Origin: Pilimelia columellifera
GTDB lineage: Bacteria; Actinomycetota; Actinomycetes; Mycobacteriales; Micromonosporaceae
Length of the DNA: 64,000 bases
Assembly: GCF_039532605.1 (NCBI RefSeq)
Contig: NZ_BAAARY010000012.1
Span: 1-64,000, forward strand
Direction of reading: 5' to 3'
Below the pieces are notes generated by a model. It was not told the origin of the DNA and searched no databases. It saw only the letters and a program-made list of their open reading frames with translations. Shown here piece after piece: positions 8,197-16,653 of the stretch (position 1 is its first letter; each line of letters starts with the position of its first letter). Both the position numbers and the translations under genes were made by a program.

Positions 8197-11100
8197 TCAC
8201 GCTCCGTTGGGGAGGGCGGCGGAGACCAGCGGGGCCAGCTCCGGTGAATGGATAATCGAGTAGTGGTGGCCGGGCGCCCGGTGGACGCGCAACCGCGGAC
8301 AGTACGGCCCCCACCCGAGGTCGGGCTCGTCGTAGGCATCGTCCACGCCCATGCCGATCCGGGCGTTCCGTGGGGATGGGTCATCGGCGCGCAGCAGCAC
8401 AACCGGAACGCTGTCGTCCAGGGCGACGGCGTGGTGGTCGGCCAGGTCACGCAGGTGCCGACTGAACGCCGCCAACCGCTGCCGTCTGCCATCGTTGGGG
8501 TGCATCAGACCGGCCTCGGTCAGGGCCTGGGTGAGGCCCGCGGTGTCCAGATCGTCGGGCAGGCCAAGCTCCAGGAAGGCCTCGATGGACCGCAGGTAGC
8601 GTAGGTGCAGCTCCGCCTCGGTGCGTGGCTGGTCCAGGCCCTCCAGCGCGATGATCCGTTCCGGACTGTTGGCGTCGATCATGACGACCAGGTCGACCGA
8701 CGCGCCGTCGCGGCGCAGCGCGCCGGCCAGGTGGTGGGCGACAGTGCCGCCCATCGACCAGCCGCCGAGCAGATACGGCCCGTCACCGGCGTGCCGGCGC
8801 ACAGCGTGGCCGTACAGCTCTGTCAGCGCGTCGATGCCGTCGGGCGCCCGGTGGCCGGCCAGCTCCGGGTCCGTCAGGGCCAGCACCGGCCGCTCGGTCA
8901 CCAGTGACCGGGCCAGCTCGGCGTAGCAGCGCACATCCCCACCGGACGGGTGGAGCAGAACCAAGGGCGCCCCGGCGCCGTCACGTAGCGGCACGACGAT
9001 GTCGTCGACGATCCGCGGCGTAGCCAGCAGGCGTCTGGCCACCTCGGAGCGCCCCTGCGGCTGCGCTGCCCGGGTCTGCGGATCGGGTGTGGACGGCGAC
9101 GGTGACGCGGTCAGGGCGGCGGCCAACCCGGCGATTGTCGGGTCGGCCAGGAACCGCGCCGGCGGCACGGCCACCGCGCGGTCGGCGGCGACCCGGCGGA
9201 GCATCCGTAGGGCGCTCAGCGAGTCTCCGCCCAGGGCGAAGAAGTCCGCTGCCCGGTCGGTCGGCGGCACGCCTAGCAGCGGGCGCCACAGGTCGGCGAT
9301 CTCCTGTTCGAGACCGGGCCGAGGGGGGCCCGCCTCGTGGGCGGAGTCGCGGCCCGCTGCGAGGGTCGCCGGTGGGTCGTCGGCATCTGGCAGCGGCAGC
9401 GCCGCCGACCAGGCGGCCGGGTCGGCGAGGGCGTGGGCATGGGTGGTCAGCCCGGCGAACAGCCGGTCGAGGTCCCCGGCGGCGAACACCTCGTCCACGC
9501 TGGCGAGCGAGAGCACCAGTTCCTCGCCGACCTCGTACAGCCGCAGCTCCAGCAGCACCTGTGGGGTTCGGATGAACTGGGTGTGATCCCGTTCGTCAAC
9601 CCGGCCGAGCGGGCCGGCGCCACTGTCCAGCGCCCCGCCCAGGGCGGCGTTGAGGCCAAGGGTGCTCTGGAACACCACTGGGGCGACGGGCCGGTGGCTG
9701 CCACGCAGCCGGGCCAGCTCCCGCGACACCTCCACGCCGGTGGTCAGCTGGTGGGCCAGCGACTCGGTGATCTGCTCCTGCACCGCCCGCGCCGCGGCGG
9801 CGAAGTCCCAGCCCGGCCGCAGCTCCACCGGCACCAGGGCGGTGGCGGAGAAGGCGCCGATCATCCGGTCCACATCGGGATGCAGCGGGTGTCGGCTGAA
9901 CTGCAAGGTGTTCATCAGGAACCGGCGGTGCCCGGCCAGGCCGGCCACCGCGACGGCATAGCCGGCCGCGAGCGCCGCCGACGGCGTCACCCCGTGTGTC
10001 GCGCACTGTGCGCGCAGCCGCGCCCAGCTGGCGGCCGGCAGGCGCGCCTCCCGGCCGCCCATGGCGTGGACGGTCACCGAGGCAGGTTCGGCGGCCAACG
10101 GCAGGGCCGGGGCGGCGGGCAGGTCGGCGAGCCGGTCGGTCCACCACTGGCGGTCGGCCCGCCACTCCGGTCGGTCCGCGGCCTCGGTGACCGTGGTGAC
10201 GTAGTCGCCGAAGTCGATCAGGAGCGGGGCGTGTACCGCGTTGGGGTCGGCCAGGTACGCGAGCAGCTCCCGGGCGAAGATCTGCGCGGACCAGCCGTCC
10301 GCGGTGAGCAGGCTGAAGGCCACATGCAGCCGGCCGGCCCCACCGGGCAGCAGGGTGAGGCCGATCGCGAACCCGGGCCCGTGCTGGGGGTCCGGCCCGG
10401 TTGCCCCCATCCGCTCCCGGACCGCGGCCAGCCCGTCCCGCACGTCGTCGTCGGCGGCGTCGCGTAGGTCGACCACGCTCACCGGGGCCGTGGTGGCGGC
10501 GGGGTCGTCCAGCGACAGGATCCGCTGGGAGCCGTCGGGCAGCACCCGGGCGCGCAGCATCGGCTGGTGGGCCATCATCCGCCCGACCGCGTCGGTCAGG
10601 GCGCCCGGCGCCCGGTCGGCGTCGACGCCGGAGAGCGCGACGTCGGTGTAGTAGTGGGCGGAGTCGTAGGACAGCTCCCAGCCGCCCTGCTGCCCGACGA
10701 AGTACGCCTGCTGCAACGGCAGCAGTGGGAAGGGCGCCTCCGGGTCGGGCCGGCGTCGCAGCCGTAGCCCGGCGGCCACCGGACCGGCGCCGCCGGCACG
10801 GCCGTCCAGGAGCACGGCCAGCTCGGTGAGCGTGGACTCGGAACGGATCTCGGGCAGGGACAGCTCCACGCCGAGACGCTGGCGGACGAGGGCGGTCATC
10901 CGGACGGCTAGCAGCGAGTCTCCGCCGAGGCTGACGAACGTGGCATCGTCCGCGATGTCGTCGCGGCCGAGCAGGTCAGCCCAGATGCCGCGCAGGGGGT
11001 CGCGGGTGGCGGGGGCCGCCGTCGCGGCTGGCCGCGGGGCGGCCGGGCCGTCCCATGTGTGCTCCGGCGCGGACAGCTCGGTGAGGAGGTCGACGTAGTC

Positions 11101-14100
11101 GGCGAACGCGGTCGCGGCGTCGGCGGGGTCGAGGGCCGCGGTATTGACGTCCCACTGGAGCGCCAGCGCCCCACGGCGGGTGAAGACCTGGTGGTCCAGC
11201 CACACCTGGGGGGTCTGGCTGACGCCGTGGACCACCGGGCCCAGCCACTCGTGGTCGTGTTCGATGCCGTCGGCGGACCGTGCGATGCCGAGCATCCCGG
11301 TGAACACCACCGGGACGTTGCCCTGGTGGCCGCCGTGGCGGGCCAGCTCGGCCAGCAGCTCCAGGCCGCCGTACTCGCGGTGGTCCAGGTCGTCGAAGAG
11401 AAGACGCTGGGCGTGGCGGACCCGGTCGGCGAAGGTGGCCGGCCGCCGGTGGTCGACCTCGTGCAGCAGCAGGGAGGAGAACTCGCCGACGACGTTGTCC
11501 ACGTCCGGGTGGATGGCGGGGCGGTCGAAGACGGTCAGGGTCAGGCTGAAGTGGTCGCTGCCGGACCAGCGGGCCAACGCGGTCGCGTAGGCCGCCAGCA
11601 GGGCCGCGGTGGGCGTCGCGCCCACGTCGGTGGCCCGCTGGCACAGCCGTTGCCAGGCTTCGGCGGGCAGCTCACCAGCGAGGCGCCGGAAGCGCGGCGG
11701 CCCGTCGTTGGTGTCGTGGACTGGCAGCGGCGGGGCCGGCGGCAGCTCCCGCGCGGTCCAGTAACGGCGGGCCTGCGCGTACCCCTCAGTCGTGCGGCGC
11801 TGCTCCAGGGCGGCGACGCAGTCGGCGAAGTCGACGCCGATCGGGGGCAGCAGCACGTCAGGGTCGCGGTACAGCGCGCACAGCTCGCGGTCCAGGATCA
11901 GGTAGCTGGCCGAGTCGCACACCAGGACGTCGACCGACAGCAGCAGCCGCGACGTTCCGTCGGGCAGGTGCACGACCTCGCTGACGATGAGTGGCCAGCG
12001 GGTCGGGTCGGCCACCCGGTGCGACAGCCGTTCCCGGCATGCGTTCAGCTCCGCGGACGCCTGGTCGGGCTCGTGTCCGCGCAGGTCGGTGACCGGGACC
12101 CGGTAGCGGGGCATGGTCGGCAGCACCAGGTTCTGCCCGTCGGCGGTGACGACGGCGCGCAGCATCGGGTGCCTCGCGATGACGGCGTTCCAGACCCGTT
12201 CGTAGCGCGGCACGTCCAGCTCGGCGCATTCGTGTTCCAGGTAGAAGTGGCAGCCGACGGAGCCCAGCGCGTAGTCGTCGGAGCGCCCCACCCGGTACGC
12301 GTGCTGGACCCTGGTCAGGGGGAACGGCGCCGTCGCCGCCGGGCGCGCGTCGGCGTCCAGCGCCGGCGCGGTTTCCGGTGTGGCCGTTGGCGCCGGCTGC
12401 GCGGCGCTGTCGAGGCGCTGCGGGAGCAGGGCGGCCAGCGCCGCCACCGTCGGACAGGTGAGCAGGTCGCGTAGCCGCAGCTGGACGCCGTGTGCGTCGC
12501 GTAGCGTCGCCAGCACCCGCGTGGCCAGCAGGGAGTGGCCGCCGAGGGCGAAGAAGTCGTCGTCGGCGGAGTCGACGGTCCGGCCCAGCGCCTCGGACCA
12601 CACCTGCGCGATCAGGCGCTGCGCGGCCGTGGTCAGCGCCGCGCCGCCGGTGACCGGGCCGCTGACCGTGCGGGCGGGCAGCGCGGTGGCGCGTTCGTTC
12701 AGCGCCGCGGGTGACGCCGCGACCTGGTCGGGCGCCCGCCCGGCGCGGCCCAGCGCGGCGACGGTGGTCAGAGCGGTCAGGGCGTCGGCGGCGTCCAGCG
12801 CGTGCCGCATCGTGATCTCGGCGGCGGACTCCGCCTCGGCGGCGGTGCCGAATCGCCACCGGTCGAAGTCGATCGCGGTCCATCCGGGCTCGGCGGCGGC
12901 CATGGCGTCGAGGAATCGGCTGGCCGCCACGTAGGCGCCCAGGCCGAAGCCGCCGATCGTGCCCGCGGCCGACGACGCCAACAGCACCGTCGGGCGTTGC
13001 CCGGTCTGGCGCAGCGCCGCCCGCAGCGCCAACACCCCCTTAACCTTCGGGGCCAGCACCGCCGCGGTGGTGGCGTCGTCCCGCTCGGCCAGGCCGGCCA
13101 GGGCCACCACCACCGGCGCGTGGATCACCAGGTCTAGCCTGCCGTGGGCGGCGACGATCCCGGCGATCGCGGCGGCCAGCGCCGCTGTGTCGGTGACGTC
13201 GCAGGCGTGCGTCTCGACCCGGGCGCCGGCGGCGCGCAGTCGCGCGACCGCCTCCTGCCGGGGCGCCGGCGCGGCGGCCAGGTCGGTGCGACCGAGCAGG
13301 ACGACGGTCGCGTCGTGCGCGCCGCACCAGGCTTCGGCCACGGCCAGTCCCACGCTGCCCAGACCGCCGGTGATGAGCGCCACCGGCGCGGCCGGCAGCT
13401 CCGGCGCCGCATCCGGCTGCCAGGACTGCCACTCGCGCAGCCAACGGCGGCCCGCCCGGCCGGCGACCTCCCAGCAACGCCGCTGAGGGGAGGCGGCCAG
13501 GTCGGCGGCCTCGGCGAGCACCGCGGCGGCGTCGACGGAGCGTAGGTCCAGGCAGCGCCACCTCAGACGGGGCAGCTCCTGACCGAGCACGCGCGGCAGG
13601 CCGCGCACCGCGGCGGCCACCGGGTCCACCGTCTCGGCGCCGTCGACAGCTTCGGCGTCCACGGTGACCTGCACCAGGGCCAGCGGTTCGTCGGCTCCGG
13701 CGCTGGCCTGCGCCAGTTCACCGTAGGCGTCCACCGCGCGGCGGACCCGTTCGTCGGCCGGCCCGCCGTCCAGCCCGATAAGGCTGAGCACGCCGGTGGT
13801 GTCGGCGTCGAGCTGGGTCGCCGGTTCCGCGCCGGCCACCCGCAGCGCGGCTTCCAACTGCGCGGCGTACGGCTGGGGTCCGACGACCAGCCACCGCTGC
13901 CCGGCCAACCTGGCCGACGGCAGCGGGGGCAGCTGACGCCAGGTGGGCAGTTGCAGCGGCGCGGCCGCGGACGGCTCGCCGGCGGCCTCGCCCGGAGCAC
14001 GGTGGCCGGTGACACGAGGCTGCGGGTCGACCCAGAAGCGGCGGCGACTGAACGCGTACCCCGGCAGCGGTGTCCGGCGACGGGGGACGGCGAGGGTCGC

Positions 14101-16653
14101 GGCGTGGTCGATCGGCACACCGTGCTGCCACAGCTGTCCCAGCACGCCCAGCAGTTCGGCACGCCCGGCCGGCTCGTCGTCGGCGCGTCCCAGGGTGGTG
14201 AGCGCCGCCGGCACGGCCGACCGGCCCCGACGGGCCGCGAGGGAGGCGACCAACGCGCCGGGCCCGACCTGGACTACCAGCGCGGGGCCGTCGCCGACGG
14301 CGGTGTCCAGGGCGGCGCCGAAGCGCACCGGGGCGCGCAGGTGCCGCACCCAACGCTGCGGGTCGGCCAGGTCCGCCGGATCGGCGAACTGACCGGTGAT
14401 GGTGGTGACCAGCGGCGTCTCGGCAGGCTTGGGGGACAGGCCGGCGGCGGCGCGGGCAAGGGCCGGCATCGCCGGCTCCACCAGACGCGAATGGGCGGCG
14501 ACGTCCACCCCGACGAGGCGGGCGTCGAGCCCGCGGCCGGTCAGCTCGTCACGCAGCGCGCGCACGGCGTCCGCCGGACCGGCCACGGCGCAGGCATCGG
14601 TGGCGTTGACCGCGGCGATGTCCAGCGTGGGATAGCGGCCGAGCAGGTCGATGACCTGCTCCTCGGGCAGCGGCACCGCGAGCATCGAGCCTGCCGGCAG
14701 GCCGGCCATGAGCAGGGACCGCTCCGCCACCAGGGCGGCGGCGTCGCTGAGATCCAGCGCGCCGGCGGCGACCGCGGCGGCGTACTCGCCGACGCTGTGG
14801 CCGAGGACCACGTCGGGGCGCACCCCCCAGTGCCGCAGCAGCGCCCAAGTGGCCACGCTGACGGTGAACAGCAGCGGCAGTCCGGTCTTCGGGTCGCGGG
14901 CCCGCGCCACCGCCGCCGGGTCGTCGCCAGCGGCCCGCACGTCAGCCCGCAGATCCACCCCGAGGCGAGGGCCGAACGCCTCAGCCAGCTCGTCGACGGT
15001 AGCGGCGAACACCGGCTCCTGCGCGTAGAGCAGCCGTCCGACCCCGGCGAACTGCGACCCGCCCCCGGAGAACGCGCACACCAGCCGGGCCGGCGTGGTC
15101 ATCGTGGTAGTCGAGGCAGCGGCCAGCGCGGCTGCCGCCTCCGCCGGCGGGGCGGCGACGGCGATCCGGTGCGGCAGCATCGCCCGCCCCACCGCCAGGG
15201 TATGCGCCACCTCGGCCAGCTGGACCGGTTCGCCGGCCGAGCCGGCCGCGGCGGGCTGAGCGAGGTGGTCGGCGAGCGCGGCGGCGGTCGCCTTCCCAGC
15301 GGCCGGCGTGGCCGCCGACACCAGCAGCAGCTGTGGACGGTCGTCCGGTGGGGCTGGGGCCGCGGTCGGGGCGGCGGCCAGCACCACATGGCAGTCGACG
15401 CCACCGATGCCGAACGAGCTGACGCCGGCCCGTCGGTCGTCGCCGGACCAGGCGCGCGCCTCGGTGACCAGCTCGAACGCCGATCCAGGCAGTTCCAGCG
15501 CGGGGTTGGGATCGTCGGCGTGCAGGCTGGCCGGCAGCAGGCCCTCGCGCAGGGCGAGCACCGCCTTGATCAGTCCGCCCACGCCGGCGGCGGAGTCGGC
15601 GTGCCCGATATTGCCCTTCACCGAACCCAACCCGCACCATGGCGCGACCGCCGGGCCGAACACCTCCCGCAGCGCCCGCACCTCGATCGGGTCGCCCAGC
15701 ACCGTCCCGGTGCCGTGGCCCTCCACGTAGGAGATCTGGGCGGGGGAGGTGTCGGCGACCGCGAGCGCCTCGGCGATGACCCGTGCCTGGCCGGTCGCGG
15801 ACGGGGCGGCGAAGCCCGCACGGGCCGGCCCGTCGTTGCCGACCGCCGATCCGAGGATGACAGCGTGGATGTGGTCGCCGTCAGCCAGCGCGTCGGCGAG
15901 CCGGCGCAGCACCACGACACCCGCGCCCTGGGTGAAGACGGTCCCGGTGGCGCCGGCGGCGTACGAACGGGTGCGTCCGTCCGTGGAGAACGGCCCGTCG
16001 GGGACGGCCAGGTAGCCGCGCCCCTGGGGCACCCGCAGCGACACCCCGCCGGCGAGCGCGGTGTCGCACTCCCCGCCGGCCAGCGCCTGGACCGCGAGGT
16101 GGACCGCGACCAGCGACGTGGCGCAGGTCGCGCCGACGGACACGGTGGGGCCGGTCAGCCCCAGGCGGTAGGCGACGTGCAGGGGAAGGTAGTCGGCGAC
16201 GTTGCCGGTGTGTAAGGCGAGGCTGCCGGCCGGGTCAGCCCCGCCGAGCGGGTCGAACCGGTGGGCGAGGTTCGTGGCCAGATAGCCGGACAGGGCCGCG
16301 CCGGCGTACACGCCGACGCTGCCCGCGGTCTCCCCGCCGGCGTGTCCGGCGTGCTCCAACGCGTGCCAGGCGCATTCGAGGAACACCCGCACCTGCGGGT
16401 CGAGCAACGGCGCCTCGGTTTCACTGATGCCGAACGGGTCGGGGTCGAACTCCTCCTGGCCCGCGATCAGGCCGCCGACGGGCACGTAGGACCGGTTCCG
16501 CCGCAGCGTCGCCGGCACGCCGCGGTCGGCGAGCTCGGCGTCGGTGAATCGGGTCAGCCCTTCGCGGCCGTCGCGCAGGAGCCGCCAGAAGGCGTCCGCA
16601 TCGGGGGCGCCGGGGTAGCGGCAGGCGAGGCCCACCACGGCGATCTCGGTCAT
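8197..16653 (-). CDS. Hybrid PKS-NRPS: KS-AT-KR-ACP-Cy-PCP-Cy*-PCP-TE
   Basis: A 2818-residue synthase. ATG 16653 has an AAAGGACG site and overlaps the upstream stop (ATGA). Domains: KS 1-430 (Cys177, His313, His351), AT 525-815 (GHSVG Ser620, AAHS near 720, malonyl suggested), KR 910-1270 (GGLGSVG at 1096, Ser1228, Tyr1241), carrier Ser1374. Cy 1443-1868 is intact (D1575, D1580, S1583, T1785, D1820) and is followed by a PCP (Ser1913). A second Cy-like domain at 1973-2418 has Ser2114 for the first Asp of DxxxxDxxS, and Gln and Glu in place of the catalytic Thr and Asp. It precedes a PCP (Ser2479). The TE at 2545-2818 has GGWSMGG and a C-terminal His. The order matches yersiniabactin HMWP1 except for the missing methyltransferases and the added Cy*-PCP. 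It has no A domain, so its PCPs must be charged in trans. Confidence 0.9.
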   Translation of the reverse strand: MTEIAVVGLACRYPGAPDADAFWRLLRDGREGLTRFTDAELADRGVPATLRRNRSYVPVGGLIAGQEEFDPDPFGISETEAPLLDPQVRVFLECAWHALEHAGHAGGETAGSVGVYAGAALSGYLATNLAHRFDPLGGADPAGSLALHTGNVADYLPLHVAYRLGLTGPTVSVGATCATSLVAVHLAVQALAGGECDTALAGGVSLRVPQGRGYLAVPDGPFSTDGRTRSYAAGATGTVFTQGAGVVVLRRLADALADGDHIHAVILGSAVGNDGPARAGFAAPSATGQARVIAEALAVADTSPAQISYVEGHGTGTVLGDPIEVRALREVFGPAVAPWCGLGSVKGNIGHADSAAGVGGLIKAVLALREGLLPASLHADDPNPALELPGSAFELVTEARAWSGDDRRAGVSSFGIGGVDCHVVLAAAPTAAPAPPDDRPQLLLVSAATPAAGKATAAALADHLAQPAAAGSAGEPVQLAEVAHTLAVGRAMLPHRIAVAAPPAEAAAALAAASTTTMTTPARLVCAFSGGGSQFAGVGRLLYAQEPVFAATVDELAEAFGPRLGVDLRADVRAAGDDPAAVARARDPKTGLPLLFTVSVATWALLRHWGVRPDVVLGHSVGEYAAAVAAGALDLSDAAALVAERSLLMAGLPAGSMLAVPLPEEQVIDLLGRYPTLDIAAVNATDACAVAGPADAVRALRDELTGRGLDARLVGVDVAAHSRLVEPAMPALARAAAGLSPKPAETPLVTTITGQFADPADLADPQRWVRHLRAPVRFGAALDTAVGDGPALVVQVGPGALVASLAARRGRSAVPAALTTLGRADDEPAGRAELLGVLGQLWQHGVPIDHAATLAVPRRRTPLPGYAFSRRRFWVDPQPRVTGHRAPGEAAGEPSAAAPLQLPTWRQLPPLPSARLAGQRWLVVGPQPYAAQLEAALRVAGAEPATQLDADTTGVLSLIGLDGGPADERVRRAVDAYGELAQASAGADEPLALVQVTVDAEAVDGAETVDPVAAAVRGLPRVLGQELPRLRWRCLDLRSVDAAAVLAEAADLAASPQRRCWEVAGRAGRRWLREWQSWQPDAAPELPAAPVALITGGLGSVGLAVAEAWCGAHDATVVLLGRTDLAAAPAPRQEAVARLRAAGARVETHACDVTDTAALAAAIAGIVAAHGRLDLVIHAPVVVALAGLAERDDATTAAVLAPKVKGVLALRAALRQTGQRPTVLLASSAAGTIGGFGLGAYVAASRFLDAMAAAEPGWTAIDFDRWRFGTAAEAESAAEITMRHALDAADALTALTTVAALGRAGRAPDQVAASPAALNERATALPARTVSGPVTGGAALTTAAQRLIAQVWSEALGRTVDSADDDFFALGGHSLLATRVLATLRDAHGVQLRLRDLLTCPTVAALAALLPQRLDSAAQPAPTATPETAPALDADARPAATAPFPLTRVQHAYRVGRSDDYALGSVGCHFYLEHECAELDVPRYERVWNAVIARHPMLRAVVTADGQNLVLPTMPRYRVPVTDLRGHEPDQASAELNACRERLSHRVADPTRWPLIVSEVVHLPDGTSRLLLSVDVLVCDSASYLILDRELCALYRDPDVLLPPIGVDFADCVAALEQRRTTEGYAQARRYWTARELPPAPPLPVHDTNDGPPRFRRLAGELPAEAWQRLCQRATDVGATPTAALLAAYATALARWSGSDHFSLTLTVFDRPAIHPDVDNVVGEFSSLLLHEVDHRRPATFADRVRHAQRLLFDDLDHREYGGLELLAELARHGGHQGNVPVVFTGMLGIARSADGIEHDHEWLGPVVHGVSQTPQVWLDHQVFTRRGALALQWDVNTAALDPADAATAFADYVDLLTELSAPEHTWDGPAAPRPAATAAPATRDPLRGIWADLLGRDDIADDATFVSLGGDSLLAVRMTALVRQRLGVELSLPEIRSESTLTELAVLLDGRAGGAGPVAAGLRLRRRPDPEAPFPLLPLQQAYFVGQQGGWELSYDSAHYYTDVALSGVDADRAPGALTDAVGRMMAHQPMLRARVLPDGSQRILSLDDPAATTAPVSVVDLRDAADDDVRDGLAAVRERMGATGPDPQHGPGFAIGLTLLPGGAGRLHVAFSLLTADGWSAQIFARELLAYLADPNAVHAPLLIDFGDYVTTVTEAADRPEWRADRQWWTDRLADLPAAPALPLAAEPASVTVHAMGGREARLPAASWARLRAQCATHGVTPSAALAAGYAVAVAGLAGHRRFLMNTLQFSRHPLHPDVDRMIGAFSATALVPVELRPGWDFAAAARAVQEQITESLAHQLTTGVEVSRELARLRGSHRPVAPVVFQSTLGLNAALGGALDSGAGPLGRVDERDHTQFIRTPQVLLELRLYEVGEELVLSLASVDEVFAAGDLDRLFAGLTTHAHALADPAAWSAALPLPDADDPPATLAAGRDSAHEAGPPRPGLEQEIADLWRPLLGVPPTDRAADFFALGGDSLSALRMLRRVAADRAVAVPPARFLADPTIAGLAAALTASPSPSTPDPQTRAAQPQGRSEVARRLLATPRIVDDIVVPLRDGAGAPLVLLHPSGGDVRCYAELARSLVTERPVLALTDPELAGHRAPDGIDALTELYGHAVRRHAGDGPYLLGGWSMGGTVAHHLAGALRRDGASVDLVVMIDANSPERIIALEGLDQPRTEAELHLRYLRSIEAFLELGLPDDLDTAGLTQALTEAGLMHPNDGRRQRLAAFSRHLRDLADHHAVALDDSVPVVLLRADDPSPRNARIGMGVDDAYDEPDLGWGPYCPRLRVHRAPGHHYSIIHSPELAPLVSAALPNGA

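Noticed and set aside
13951..16215. 754-codon plus-strand open frame opposite the synthase
   Set aside because: It is antisense to well-supported KS, AT and KR domains. Composition is Gly/Arg/Gln-rich with no domain, a GC-bias shadow.
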